Shown here piece after piece: positions 1 through 10,457 of a DNA stretch of 64,000 nucleotides. The DNA lies in the NCBI GenBank assembly GCA_005656395.1, contig SRSI01000068.1, positions 744,001 to 808,000 on the forward strand. The letters are read 5' to 3'. This stretch comes from Strongyloides papillosus. Lineage: Eukaryota; Nematoda; Chromadorea; Rhabditida; Strongyloididae. The translations under genes and the position numbers were made by a program. Each line of letters starts with the position of its first letter. Position 1 is the first letter of the stretch. Under the pieces are notes generated by a model. That model was not told where the DNA came from. It worked only from the letters and a program-made list of their open reading frames with translations, and ran no database searches.

Positions 1-2821
1 AAGTGGAATGACAACGTTAAAAACAATAAGAAACCGCGCAATTTAGTCCATTGTACGAATTTCCAAATAAAAAGTCGTTTTAAGAAGTATGTCAAAATAG
101 TAGAGTAAAAAACGTTGAATTTTTTATTATCCTTTTTCTTTGTCTAATGTTTTGGGGGTAGTTTTAAAAATATCAAATTCGTGGAAATATTTGCTTAATT
201 GATAGTTGTATGATCGGGAAGAATTCTTTTTCCAGAAATTTTCGTTTTTCATGTTTTAAAAAAAAGTACCTGTGATTTTACATGTATGTCTAATTAAGTA
301 ATGTTAAAAGATAACACATTTAAAATTTTGAAAGAAATTAGATTTTTTATAAAATGTTGATTCATAACAATTACTGAGTATTTTACTTATAATAATTTTT
401 TTGCATAAGCATGTGGTACAGATTGTGCAATTTCAACGACTGAGAATGTTGTCTAGTAATACACATTGATCTTCCCACAACAGTTTTTTTTTAAATTAAT
501 GCAAGAAAAAGTTTGTATTGTACTTTATGAATTTAATTTCTAGCTATCAGCGTTTTATTTATCATTTCCAAATCTTGAGATGTTTTAAACAAACAGAAAT
601 TGATAAAGACAATCTTTATACTGATAACAAAATTATCAAATATCGTTGGGAATTTAAGGGTAAAAGTAATTTTTACAATTTTAATCTTTTTAAAATGTTG
701 GTAGTATAAACATGAATATTAAGCTATTTTTAATATCACTTAAATTTATCAAAGTTATGATAAATAATTGACCTGGACATAAGTCTTAAAAATATTTTCA
801 CCGTTTAAAAAAATTTCAGTGAGATTTTTAAATTCTTCATCATAAAGAAGTCCGTGAAAGATTTCTAGATGAAATATCACTTTTCCCGATTCATTATAGA
901 TATTAATATTTGTTCACGCAGCATTAAAGATACGGATTTAAGAAATACATATATGTTACTGTCTGACTTGAGGTGGAGTACCAATTAAAAAAATATCTTT
1001 GATTATATAAATTTTCAAACAATTTACTAGCATTTCTACGAATTTCCGTTAAAGAAGCTTAGGTTTACAAATGTTTAGCATTCTTATACATTATTATTAT
1101 TATTATAGGATATTTGATGTTATATCAGAAAATTAACACACATCAATGTTCATAGTTGTGAAATTGAATTATTGCTTGTTTTTGTATTTTATCTAACAAT
1201 TATATTTCATGTACCCTATAAACAGAGTTCTGAAAGACACTTAATTTGTTTTTTAAGATGCTCTTAATTTTTGTAATTTACGTTTTCTAATGTTATGCAA
1301 AATTCGTGAAATTAAGTACGATACCTAAAATTTGTGAAGTAAAGTACAAATTATCCGCGCTTTCAATTTTGAGTTTTATGATAAAATTATCTATTTGACT
1401 AAATAATTGTAGTAGTTCGAAAACCATTCAGAAACCTTAATTTCTGTTGAAATGGTGTTTTTAATTTTTGTTTAATTAAGATTACATGGAAAAAAATGTC
1501 TAGAAAAAACGTCGTAATTACGCTATTATATTTTTTAATGCCGATAATCTAAAGATGATGTTAATAATCACTTCAATAAAATAAGATATGCGTGTTTTAA
1601 TTCAAAATATTTTTTATCAATTTCTACAACTCTAAATCGTATCGTAAAACAACTTTGTATAATTAAGACTTTTCATTAAATGCTGGCGCAGTTTATTGTT
1701 TTTTTAACGAAGATTATTTTATATTTGTTATCCAGATAAAATGCATTAATAGGTTATTTTACGATTCATTATTAAAATTATTTAATTTTTATTTAACGAA
1801 CCAAAAACATTTCCACTGAAAAAAATAATAGAAATTAATCAAAAAGTGAAATTTAGTTTTTTTTGTAAAAAGCTATACATTTTATAAATAAGCAAATTAT
1901 TTGTAATAGCAAATACTTAGTATATAAGGAATTTTGTATTGTCTTATTTTGAGAATTAAATTATCAATTTACTAGAATTGCAGAAAATTTTCGCGATATT
2001 CGTGGAAACATATTTGGTGGTTTAGAAGATATTTCGTGAATAATGCATTCAACCTCTTGCAATAAAAATTTGTACTATTTTTACTACTGCATTGATAGAG
2101 AATTATGAAATTTCTTGTCAAAATTAAAAAAAAAGACTTATTCAATCGTTATTTCATCAAATTTATATGCCCTATAAAGAAACTTTTTACACGATATCTA
2201 CCAGATACCAATACATTGACAAGGTCAATTTTTATACAAAGTCTTTTTGGGCAGAAAAAATCATTGATATGTTTAGCATTAAGATGTCACTATAAATGTT
2301 CTATTTATTAAATAAAAGAGAAGAATGATTTATCAAATATGTTCACATGAGAAAAGCATGATTTCGTTTGATATGTTTAAAAATGTTTTTTTAACGTTTA
2401 TAAAAGTTTAGCATTCATTGTTTATAAATATTACAAAGTTAGGTTTACAAATATTGTTTTAATTGTGACATGTTATTATTAGTTGCCTGTATGAAACAAA
2501 CTTTTTTTTCAAATACAAATATTTTATTATTGTTAGTATTTTAACGTTTTCAGGAAATTCTGTAAGGTTATTTATAGTAGTAAATTTCGTGAATATATAC
2601 GTATTCTGTTTGATTAATTTATCATTACAATATTTAAGTTTGCGTGTATGCCAATTAACATAATAATCTTGAAATAAAATTTTTAATTTTTATATCGCAT
2701 AGACGTGTTTTTTATTTTTGCTTATTTAAAAATAGAAATTGTTATTAATTTATATTTATTTTTTTTCTAAATAATGCATGATTACTGACGTAGTATATTA
2801 CAGAGTTGATTTCATTCGAAA
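1..2821. other. gene-free AT-rich stretch
   Basis: No coding exon with convincing composition is visible on either strand. The short open frames near 518-709 and 2105-2311 are of the length expected by chance at this base composition. The stretch ends in a good splice acceptor (a tattacag run just upstream of the pyruvate kinase ATG). Part of it could therefore be a 5' UTR intron or promoter of that gene, or the acceptor could be a trans-splice site. Confidence 0.5.
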
Positions 2822-4475
2822 ATGGTATCTATTGAAGCTACTGCTGCTTTTTTGAAGGAATTGGAAACTGTTAGTTATTACGCGTAAGTTGTAGATGTTT
2901 CTTCACAATACGTCAGATTTTTACAGAAAAGATGAAAAACAAGCAGTACTGTCTAAAGCAACTTATCTTGAACATTTATCATCTCTCAACATTACCGAGC
3001 CACCACATGCTGTAAGAAAGACAGCCATAATTTGTACCATTGGTCCTAAATGTAATACAGTTGAAACATTGGCTTGTATGATTAGAAATGGAATGAATGT
3101 TGCTCGATTAAATTTTAGTCACGGAGATCATAGTTATCATGCTATGACAATTAAAAATATTCGTGAAGCTGCTAAAGTTGTAAAACACGAAAATATTGTC
3201 GCTATAGCATTAGATACAAAAGGACCCGAAATTAGAACAGGTATGATTATGAACAGTTCAACAGCAGAAGTTGAATTAGTCAAAGGAAAATCAATTCGTT
3301 TGACAACCGACCCAAGTTTTGAGAACACTGGAAATGCTGTTAATTTATATGTTGATTATAAAAATATTACAAATGTATTAGCTCCAGGAAAAATTATTTA
3401 CATCGATGATGGATTGATTTCATTGGTCGTTGATGAGGTTGGTAGCGATTTTGTCATTTGTACTATTGAAAATGGTGGTATGTTAGGAAGTAAAAAGGGT
3501 GTAAATCTTCCCGGAACTTCTGTTGATCTTCCTCCTGTCTCTGAAAAGGATATCGCCGATTTATTATTTGGAGTAGAACAAGGAGTTGATATGATTTTTG
3601 CATCATTTATTAGAAATGGATCAGCAGTTTGTAAAATCCGTGAAATTCTTGGTGAGAAGGGTAAAAATATAAAGATAATATCAAAAATTGAAAATCAAGA
3701 GGGTGTCTTGAATGCTGATGAAATCATTAAAGCAAGTGATGGTATAATGGTAGCCCGTGGTGATCTTGGAATTGAAATCCCGGCTGAAAAAGTTTTTCTT
3801 GCTCAAAAGCTTTTAATTGCTAAATGTAATGAAGCTGGAAAGCCTGTCATTTGTGCAACTCAAATGTTAGAGTCTATGATTTCAAAACCAAGACCTACAA
3901 GAGCTGAGACATCCGATGTTGCCAATGCTGTTTTAGATGGAGCTGATTGTGTTATGCTTTCTGGAGAGACAGCAAAAGGATCCTATCCAATAGAAACTAT
4001 AAAAATAATGCATTACATTTGCAAAGAAGCTGAAGCTGCTGTGTATCACTCCAAATTTTTTGAAGAAATTCTTAAACGTGTTAAAAAACCAACAAGTCAT
4101 GTTGAGACAATTGGTGTTGCTGCTGTTTCGGCCGCAAAATCTTCTCTTGCTTCTGCAATCGTCTTGTGTACAACAACTGGAAATACAGCTGCAATGATTT
4201 CGAAATTTAAACCTTCAGTTCCAATTATTGCTGTTACAAAAAATCCTCAAACAGCAAGACAACTTTGGCTTTACAGAGGAGTATTCCCAATTTATTATTC
4301 TGAGAGTGAAAAATTACCAGATTGGACTAAGGATGTTGATTTAAGAATTCGTGAAGGAATTAATTTTGGAAAGGAAAAAGGTTTCATTGATACTGGTGAT
4401 AATATTGTTGTTGTTACTGGTTGGACTTCTGGTGCCGGAAAAACAAATACCCTCCGATTGATTATTGCTGATTAA
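2822..4475 (+). CDS. pyk: pyruvate kinase
   Basis: Pyruvate kinase, the cytosolic last step of glycolysis (phosphoenolpyruvate + ADP to pyruvate + ATP). Two exons, 2822-2883 and 2927-4475, flank a 43-nt gtaagt...cag intron, giving 536 aa, close to animal pyruvate kinases. Visible signatures in order: the N-terminal barrel motif GMNVARLNFSHG, the K/Mg-binding segment ALDTKGPEIRTG, the B domain (IIYIDDGLISLVV), the catalytic lysine segment IISKIENQEGV, the GDLGIEIP loop, and KPRPTRAETSDVANAV. The C-terminal domain carries TTTGNTAAMISKF in the usual effector-site region. The first ATG is preferred because exon 1 (starting MVSIEATAAFLKE) joins in frame across a strong intron. An acceptor-like tattacag upstream of the ATG suggests trans-splicing or a 5' UTR intron. 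Identification is secure from motif content. Confidence 0.96.
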
Positions 4476-5204
4476 AAATAAAAAATTTTTATACAAATTT
4501 TTTATTTAATGATAAATTTAAAATTATTAGATGTAACATTTTTAAAGATTAATCTCAAAGTCTATAAAGAGATTTTTTTATTATTCATTAGTTATATAAT
4601 TGTAGTAATTTTAATAAAAAAAATTTCTTTTTGTTTAGTCTTTTAACAACTTTTATGAATAATGTTTAGTGTATATTACATTAATATTAATTTGGACTAC
4701 TATTTATATATTCTATTTCGTTATATAAAATAGTTCTTGTGCTTTTTTTACTAAGAATGGAGTGTTATACGATATATCCAAATAAAGTAATTACACCAAT
4801 TCATAAATATTATAATTACCAATTATTAGTTCTCATATTTTTTATGACGTTTTGAAGATATATTTACCATCTTTTAATTGTCATTAACTTATCTTACAGA
4901 CATAATGATAAAACAAATAAATAATATTTTTGTGCTTAAATTAATCTTATCATCATAACAAACACATCATGATTTTAAAATTTGTCATAAAATAAAGTTT
5001 AATTTATTAATGTAAATTTATTTTATACTATGGACATCATCGCTAATGAATTGAAACATCATAAAAGTTTTATTTGATGATTGAGAACAATAATTTTATA
5101 AACATTCGTTTATACTAGATAATATAATATTAAGCATTTAATGAAACATCATATATTAAAAATTAGTAAATTTCTAATTTAGTGCTTTATAATTCACAAA
5201 AATA
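4476..5204. other. gene-free AT-rich stretch
   Basis: 3' flank of pyruvate kinase followed by unique AT-rich sequence up to the first minisatellite. No coding exon, RNA gene or repeat recognised. Confidence 0.5.
4613..4618 (+). terminator. candidate poly(A) signal of pyruvate kinase
   Basis: An aataaa hexamer about 140 bp after the stop codon. A closer aataaa lies only two bases past the stop and is probably too near to act. Confidence 0.45.
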
Positions 5205-6055
5205 AAATTCAGGAAAATTTTTCTTGTAATTTACAAGAAATCTCACGGATTGTGCAATTAGAGGAAAACTTTTCTTGCATAGCAGGAAATTATTTATTAA
5301 ATATTGCGGGAAACATTTTGCTTCAAATTTGAGGGAAATAGGTTTTTAAATTACTGTAATTTGTAGAAAAAATATTCTTGTAAATACAGGAAAAAATTTC
5401 GGTAAAAAACTTAGGAATAATATTACTGTAAATGAATAGAAAAATATTCCTGTAAAAACTCAAGAGAAATATTCCTGTAAATGGATGAAAAAAAATTCTT
5501 GTAAAAATGAAGGAAGAATATTCCTGTAAATGTAAGAAAAACATTCTTGTAAATGTAGGAAGAGCATTCTTGTAAATGCAAGAAAAGTAATCCCGTAAAA
5601 GTGAAGGAATAGTATTCTTGTAAATGCAAGAAAAGTAATCCTACAAAAGTGAAGGAAAAACATTCTTGTAAACGCAAGAAAAACATTCTTGTAAATGTAG
5701 GAATAGCATTCTTGTAAATGCAAGAAAAGTAATCCTACAAAAGTGAAGGAAAAACATTCTTGTAAACGCAAGAAAAACATTCTTGTAAATGTAGGAATAG
5801 CATTCTTGTAAATGCAAGAAAAGTAATCCTACAAAAGTGAAGGAAAAACATTCCTGTAAATGTAAGAAAAGTAATCCCGTAAAAGTGAAGGAATAGTATT
5901 CTTGTAAATGCAAGAAAAGTAATCCTACAAAAGTGAAGGAAAAACATTCCTGTAAATGTAAGAAAAACATTCTTGTAAATGTAGGAATAGCATTCTTGTA
6001 AATGCAAGAAAAGTAATCCTACAAAAGTGAAGAAAAAACATTCCTGTAAATGGGT
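5205..6055. repeat. minisatellite, 23-24 bp units in a 94-96 bp higher-order repeat
   Basis: Tandem units of about 24 bp built around attcttgtaaatgcaagaa alternate with a variant containing cctacaaaagtgaagg. The aatcc landmark recurs at 5637, 5731, 5825, 5921 and 6015, so the higher-order period is 94-96 bp. Most units contain the arms TTCTTG and CAAGAA around a six-base loop and could form small hairpins; near 5221 the arms are nine bases long. Copies from about 5205 to 5500 are degenerate. Long minus-strand open frames here (leucine/phenylalanine-rich translations in several frames) come from the repeat lacking stops and are not counted as genes. Confidence 0.9.
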
Positions 6056-6189
6056 AAAAAAACTTATTACAACATTACTTAAGATAATTGTAAATAAATA
6101 CTAAAATTAAAAATATAAAACAACTTTAAGATTTTATTTATTTAAATTCTCATTAACAACAATAATTAAAGATATTTATAAAAAAAAAA

Positions 6190-6825
6190 CAATATGATTG
6201 CTCCAGATTGACCGCTTTTCCCCCTTGCAATCCATGAAAGATCCCACCTGTAAACTGTGACAATTCCATTAAAATAATAAAACATAGATGATAAAACTTA
6301 CCTGTGACTGAAGGCATCTGTAGCCTACAACCTCCAAGATGACTGCCCTTCTTGTAATCCAAAAAAGATCCAAACCTGCAAATAACATTAATTCCATACT
6401 ACAAAAACTCACCTTCTGACCAAAGGCATACCTGTAGCCTACAAATCTCCAGATTGACCGCCCTTCCCCTTGCAATCCATGGAAGATCCCACCTGTAAAC
6501 TGTGACAATCATATTAAAATAATAAAACATAGATGATAAAACTTACCTGTAACTGAAGGCATCTGTAGCCTACAACCTCCAAGATGACTGCCCTTCCCCC
6601 TTGCAATCCATGGAAGATCCACACCTGTAAACTACGAAAATCATATTAAAATAATAAAACATAAATGATTAAACTTACCTGTGACTGAAGGCATCTGTAG
6701 CCTACAACCTCCAGATTGACTGCCCTTCCTCCTTGTAATCCAAAAAAGATCCACACCTGCAAATAACATTAATTTCATACTACAAAAACTCACCTTCTGA
6801 CCAAAGGCATACCTGTAGCCTACAA
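6190..6825 (-). repeat. tandem array of exon-like units with intact splice sites
   Basis: Read on the minus strand, this block is a chain of GC-rich units of 74-80 nt separated by AT-rich spacers that look exactly like introns. Exon-like units: about 6820-6794 (partial), 6756-6679 (78 nt), 6624-6547 (78), 6492-6413 (80), 6375-6302 (74) and 6247-about 6200. Spacers: 6793-6757 and 6412-6376 (37 nt each, gtgagt...tttgcag) and 6678-6625, 6546-6493 and 6301-6248 (54 nt each, gtaagt...tttacag). Units are around half G+C in a genome near one quarter. The 78-nt units are open in one frame (for example VWIFHGLQGGRAV then GYRC), but the 74- and 80-nt units shift frame or meet TAG, so no single frame runs through the chain. 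It may be a decayed repeat protein gene, a noncoding spliced RNA, or a satellite that captured an exon with its introns. Confidence 0.75.
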
Positions 6826-7390
6826 ATAAATAATTAAATAGCAAAAAAAATGATAAAACCTACACTTAACTAATTAATAAATGCATTTAAAAAATGCGCA
6901 AAATAACAATTACATTTTGATGAAAAAACAAGCGCCATGTGTAAGGATTCCACTCCAATATTCTGGATAGGATATTCGACCCGCGCTATAACACAAATAA
7001 GGACTGCTATTAGTATATCATATATATGACTCATTTAGTTGGAATTTTTGACAAATCAAATCATGTCGTTTAATTTTAAAGAGTATTTAATATATTAATT
7101 TTAATAAATTAATTTGGAAATCAGACTTCAGCGAGTTACGAAATTATATATAGTGATAATCAACCAGGAGAATATATTCAACAAAATTTTAAAGATGTAC
7201 ATAAACATTTTTTAAAAGAAATTTTAAAATTTCTAAAAAAAAACAATTCAAATTTAGTAATTGAAAATAACTTTATTAAATGCAAGATGCACGTTACCTG
7301 TTAAATATACAACAAGTCCTACAAAGATTTTTTACTATATTTTTTATCATATTTTTTATCATATTATATAATATTTAAAGATTAATTCCC
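6826..7390. other. unique spacer inside the repeat island
   Basis: Non-repetitive sequence between the exon-like array and the second minisatellite. A plus-strand frame stays open for about 60 codons from near 7118 to 7303 (ends in codons for KMHVTC then stop). It has no start codon and no recognisable similarity, and this length is expected several times by chance in the window. A short relatively GC-rich patch near 6935-7000 has no assignable role. Confidence 0.4.
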
Positions 7391-7965
7391 AAATCCATTT
7401 TTCATGCATTCCAAAAATCCTGTAGTTCATTTTCCTGCATTCAAAAATCCCCCACTCCATTTTTCTTGCATTCCAAAAATCCTGTAGTCCATTTTCTTGC
7501 ATTTAAAAATCCCCCAATCCATTTTCCCTCGTTTAAAAATCCCCCACTCCATTTTTCTTGCATTTAAAAGTCCTGTAGTCCATTTACTGCATTCAAAATT
7601 CCCCCAGTCCATTTTCCTTCATTTAAAAATCCTGTAATCAACTTTTCCTGCACTTGAAACTCCTGAAATTTGCCTTTCTTGCATTTGAAATTCCTTCAAT
7701 TTATTTTCCTTCATTGAAAAATCCTGTAATATATTTTTCTTGCATTTAAAAATCCTGCAATCCATTTTATCGCATTTAAAAATCCTGTGATCTACATTTA
7801 CTGTATTTTTTTTTCTTAGATTAGAATTTCCCGCAAAAAAAAATCCTGCAATTATTTTTCTTGCATTTTAATTTCGCTCAAAAGAAATTCTTGCAATTAT
7901 TTTTCCTGCAATTAAGAAAATTCCTTCAAAATTTTTTCTGGCTTTTAAAATTCTGGGAATTTTTT
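7391..7965. repeat. second minisatellite, about 31-bp units
   Basis: Tandem units of about 31 bp of the type ccattttcttgcatttaaaa followed by atcctgtag or atcccccac, regular from 7391 to about 7660 and increasingly degenerate towards 7965. The reverse complement contains AAATGCAAGAAAA, the same core as the 5205-6055 minisatellite, so the two blocks appear to be diverged inverted relatives. A minus-strand open frame over 7427-7612 is a by-product of the repeat. Confidence 0.85.
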
Positions 7966-8537
7966 TGTGTGATTTAACTTTTTCGATTTTCAAAAAATAT
8001 TTAAAAAAAAATATTTACTTGTTTTTTTTTTATAAATATATTTTTTTCAGATATTTACCGATTTAAAAATGATAATGTTTATATTTAGAATACTTATAGA
8101 TATATTAAGCTGAAAATTTCTTCTAAATTACGTAAAAAAAATCCATAATTCTTTTTTTATTATGTAAAGAAGTATGAAAAATATAAGGTTAAAGATTTTG
8201 ATTAGAATTAATCTTTTTATTTTTTTTCTGCAAATTTGAATTTTTGTTAAAAATTTTCCTGTTCTTTAATATTTTTTCAATAAATTTTTATAATATAAAT
8301 ATTGTTATAAACAGGAAGGATTATAAAGATATGGAAATACTTTCACATTCTGGCGTTGCTGTTTTTGTAAGCTGATATGCCATTTATTCAAACTAAGCCC
8401 AGCCCATAAATGCTGAAACACCATATAAATTAAGACGAGAAACATATTTTCTTATTCAGTTTTAATAGGTGGTTTGTTGCAACTCAACTTGTTGAATACT
8501 TTTTAAAAATTACTCCTTAATTGAACTATATATACTC
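7966..8537. other. gene-free stretch before the orphan gene
   Basis: AT-rich sequence with long T runs. No exon, RNA gene or repeat recognised. The 3' part must hold the promoter of the small gene at 8538. Confidence 0.45.
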
Positions 8538-8911
8538 ATGATTCCTGATATATTTTACGATTGTAATAATCTATTTTGTAACCAATTCAATTCAATTAGT
8601 GATAGTTTAAAGAAGACTAATTCTTATCAGATAACACAAATGAATCTTTCTAATGTGCTGTTAGAATATAATGATATATCTCTAACATCAAATTCAAATA
8701 AATCTACACAATTAAATAATTCTATACTGCGTAAGTTTCATTTTTAAAGTTATATTATGATATCATATATTTTTTAGCAAAAAAAAAATCACTCACTGGT
8801 AATAACAGAGCCTCCATTTTCAAAGGTATCAAAAACTTTGAATTTTCAATTGAAGTCGAAATGAACATTGATCACTCTCTAAATTTTTTAAGGAGGAAAC
8901 TAGCGTATTGA
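8538..8911 (+). CDS. small orphan protein, two exons
   Basis: Predicted 108-aa protein from exons 8538-8730 and 8778-8911, split by a 47-nt gtaagt...tttttag intron that preserves frame (codon split 1+2). The N-terminal half is polar and Asn/Ser-rich (MIPDIFYDCNNLFCNQF). Exon 2 encodes a basic stretch (PKKKSLTGNNRASIFKG) and then a mixed segment ending FLRRKLAY. No signal peptide, membrane segment or known domain is seen. Support comes from the strong splice sites and an open frame that continues cleanly on the far side of the intron. Function unknown. The start could be further upstream in an unseen exon. Confidence 0.55.
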
Positions 8912-9826
8912 AATTATAGTAGCAAAGTTTCAAGAAGGGATTTTTATGAACGGCAAAACAAATTGAATTATTTTGTTTATACTAGATTAATTTTTATTGT
9001 TTTATTATGTTATTTTATTGTTAGGCAATACTTTAAAACTATTCCAAATAAAAAATTTTACTACGTAGTTTATTTTCATGTTCTTTATTTATTTGAAGTT
9101 TGATTCTTATTTATGTTCTTGTAACTCATTATTTTATATCTTTATGTTATATGGAAGTGTTTATAAATGGCATCATAATATAATGAAAAATATATACTGA
9201 TATTATAAAACATTACATACTCGAAGAGTATTTAATTAACGGTGAAAAAACTTATTGTAAAATTGAATTACAAAAGTTTACATTATCAACAAAATGTAAT
9301 TTTATTTCACTAACGTAATATTAATTAAATGCACTTTTACTAGAAAAAAAATTACTAAAAAAGAGAGTGTTATGGATAATATTAAAAAAGACATTAAGCA
9401 TAAAATATAAACCTCTTAAATACATTTGTCCGTAACTTTGTGATATATATTTATTTGTAATCTTACAATAGATATTTATATTATATTATTGATAAATGTT
9501 TATTTTTAAATTACATGAAAAACCACGTTTTTTCTTGATATAACTTTTTTTGATATAATTTATTATTTCATTTCTCCAAAAATGCTTATTATCTTTGATT
9601 TTATGTTTAAAGAAATTATTGAAAACGGTGTATGTTTAAAGAAAATTAGTTTTGATCAAATAAACGTATTATTATTGTATTGCCTAAATTTAGTGTTTTT
9701 GTTGTAGTTTAAATTTTATAGATAACTAGGAAGTTTATTCTGTAAATTTTAATATTATTTGTATTTTAGAGAAGTTATTACTCTGATTCTTGCTAATATA
9801 CAAAACATTGAACAATCAATTATAAA
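8912..9826. other. gene-free AT-rich stretch
   Basis: Intergenic between the orphan gene and gluconokinase. No coding exon or repeat recognised. Confidence 0.5.
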
Positions 9827-10457
9827 ATGAGTGGTTTAAATGAATTTATAGAAGGGAAAAAACATGTAGGTTTTATGTAAAAATATTGTAAATTAATACT
9901 AGGAAACATTAAAAAAATAATAAGCGGATAATTACTTTTATTTTTAGAATTATATTATAGTTGTTATGGGGGTTTCTGGTTCTGGGAAAACTACCATTGG
10001 AGAGTATTTATCTCATCACTTAAATTTTCTATTTGTTGAAGGTGATAATTACCATAGTTCTAGTAATAAAGAAAAAATGAAATTAGGTGTTCCCCTAAAT
10101 GATGAGGATAGATTACCATGGCTAAAAAGTATCAATGAAAAGTTGCAGTTTGAATTTTTTAAAAATAATCGATCAATTGTTTTAGCTTGTTCATCATTGA
10201 AAAAAAAATATAGAGATATTCTCAAAGACGGATTCTCTGTCAATGATTTTATTTTTATTTATTTAGATATTGAAGAAAATGAAATCAAAAGGAGGTTAGA
10301 AGAGAGAAAAGGACACTTTTTTAACCCTGTTTTAATAAAATCTCAATTTAATTCATTAGAAGAACCTTCTGAAGGTGAAGGTAAAGGTGTTATTAAATTG
10401 TCGCTGAATCATTCCATAAATATATTAATGGAAAGGATTATCTCGCTTCTTCCATAA
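9827..10457 (+). CDS. gluconokinase
   Basis: Gluconokinase of the GntK/IDNK family (D-gluconate + ATP to 6-phosphogluconate), probably cytosolic, feeding the pentose phosphate pathway. Exons 9827-9865 and 9948-10457 are joined in phase 0 across an 82-nt intron, giving 182 aa, the usual size. Motifs: P-loop GVSGSGKTT at about residues 21-29; the substrate/lid signature GDNYHSSSNKEKMKLGVPL; DEDRLPWL; ACSSLKKKYRDIL; and KGHFFNPVLIKSQFNSLEEP, all in family order. The conserved HP of the GD..HP motif is HS here. The short first exon (MSGLNEFIEGKKH) is supported by the perfect phase match. Identification is high confidence. Confidence 0.92.

Larger units (their letters stand above)
5205..7965. mobile_element. 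possible foldback-like composite element
   Basis: The two minisatellite blocks (5205-6055 and 7391-7965) share words when one is reverse-complemented, such as AAATGCAAGAAAA, GCAGGAAA, TGCGGGAAA and TTGAAGGAA. Both are more homogeneous on the inside and more degenerate on the outside. They flank the exon-like array and a unique spacer. This layout resembles foldback transposons whose terminal inverted repeats are built of short tandem repeats. I see no transposase and no convincing target-site duplication, so the mobile-element reading is inference only; independently expanded satellites are the alternative. Confidence 0.3.

Noticed and set aside
2105..2311. 68-codon plus-strand frame upstream of pyruvate kinase
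   Set aside because: Low complexity, no splice or promoter support, length within chance expectation.
5323..6007. Several overlapping minus-strand open frames rich in Leu/Phe (FLHLQECFS-type repeats)
   Set aside because: They occur in more than one frame of a minisatellite and simply reflect a stop-poor repeat unit; there is no start context or splice support.
6153..6844. Minus-strand open frames reading through the exon-like units and their spacers
   Set aside because: They run across sequences that look like introns and shift frame between units; better described as a repeat array than as proteins.
6935..7000. GC-richer patch with a ttcgaccc-like stretch suggesting a tRNA B box
   Set aside because: No matching A box, acceptor stem or cloverleaf arms could be drawn.
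5205..7965. CRISPR-like array of regularly spaced repeats
   Set aside because: Repeats are directly adjacent with no unique spacers, and the surrounding genes are eukaryotic with introns.
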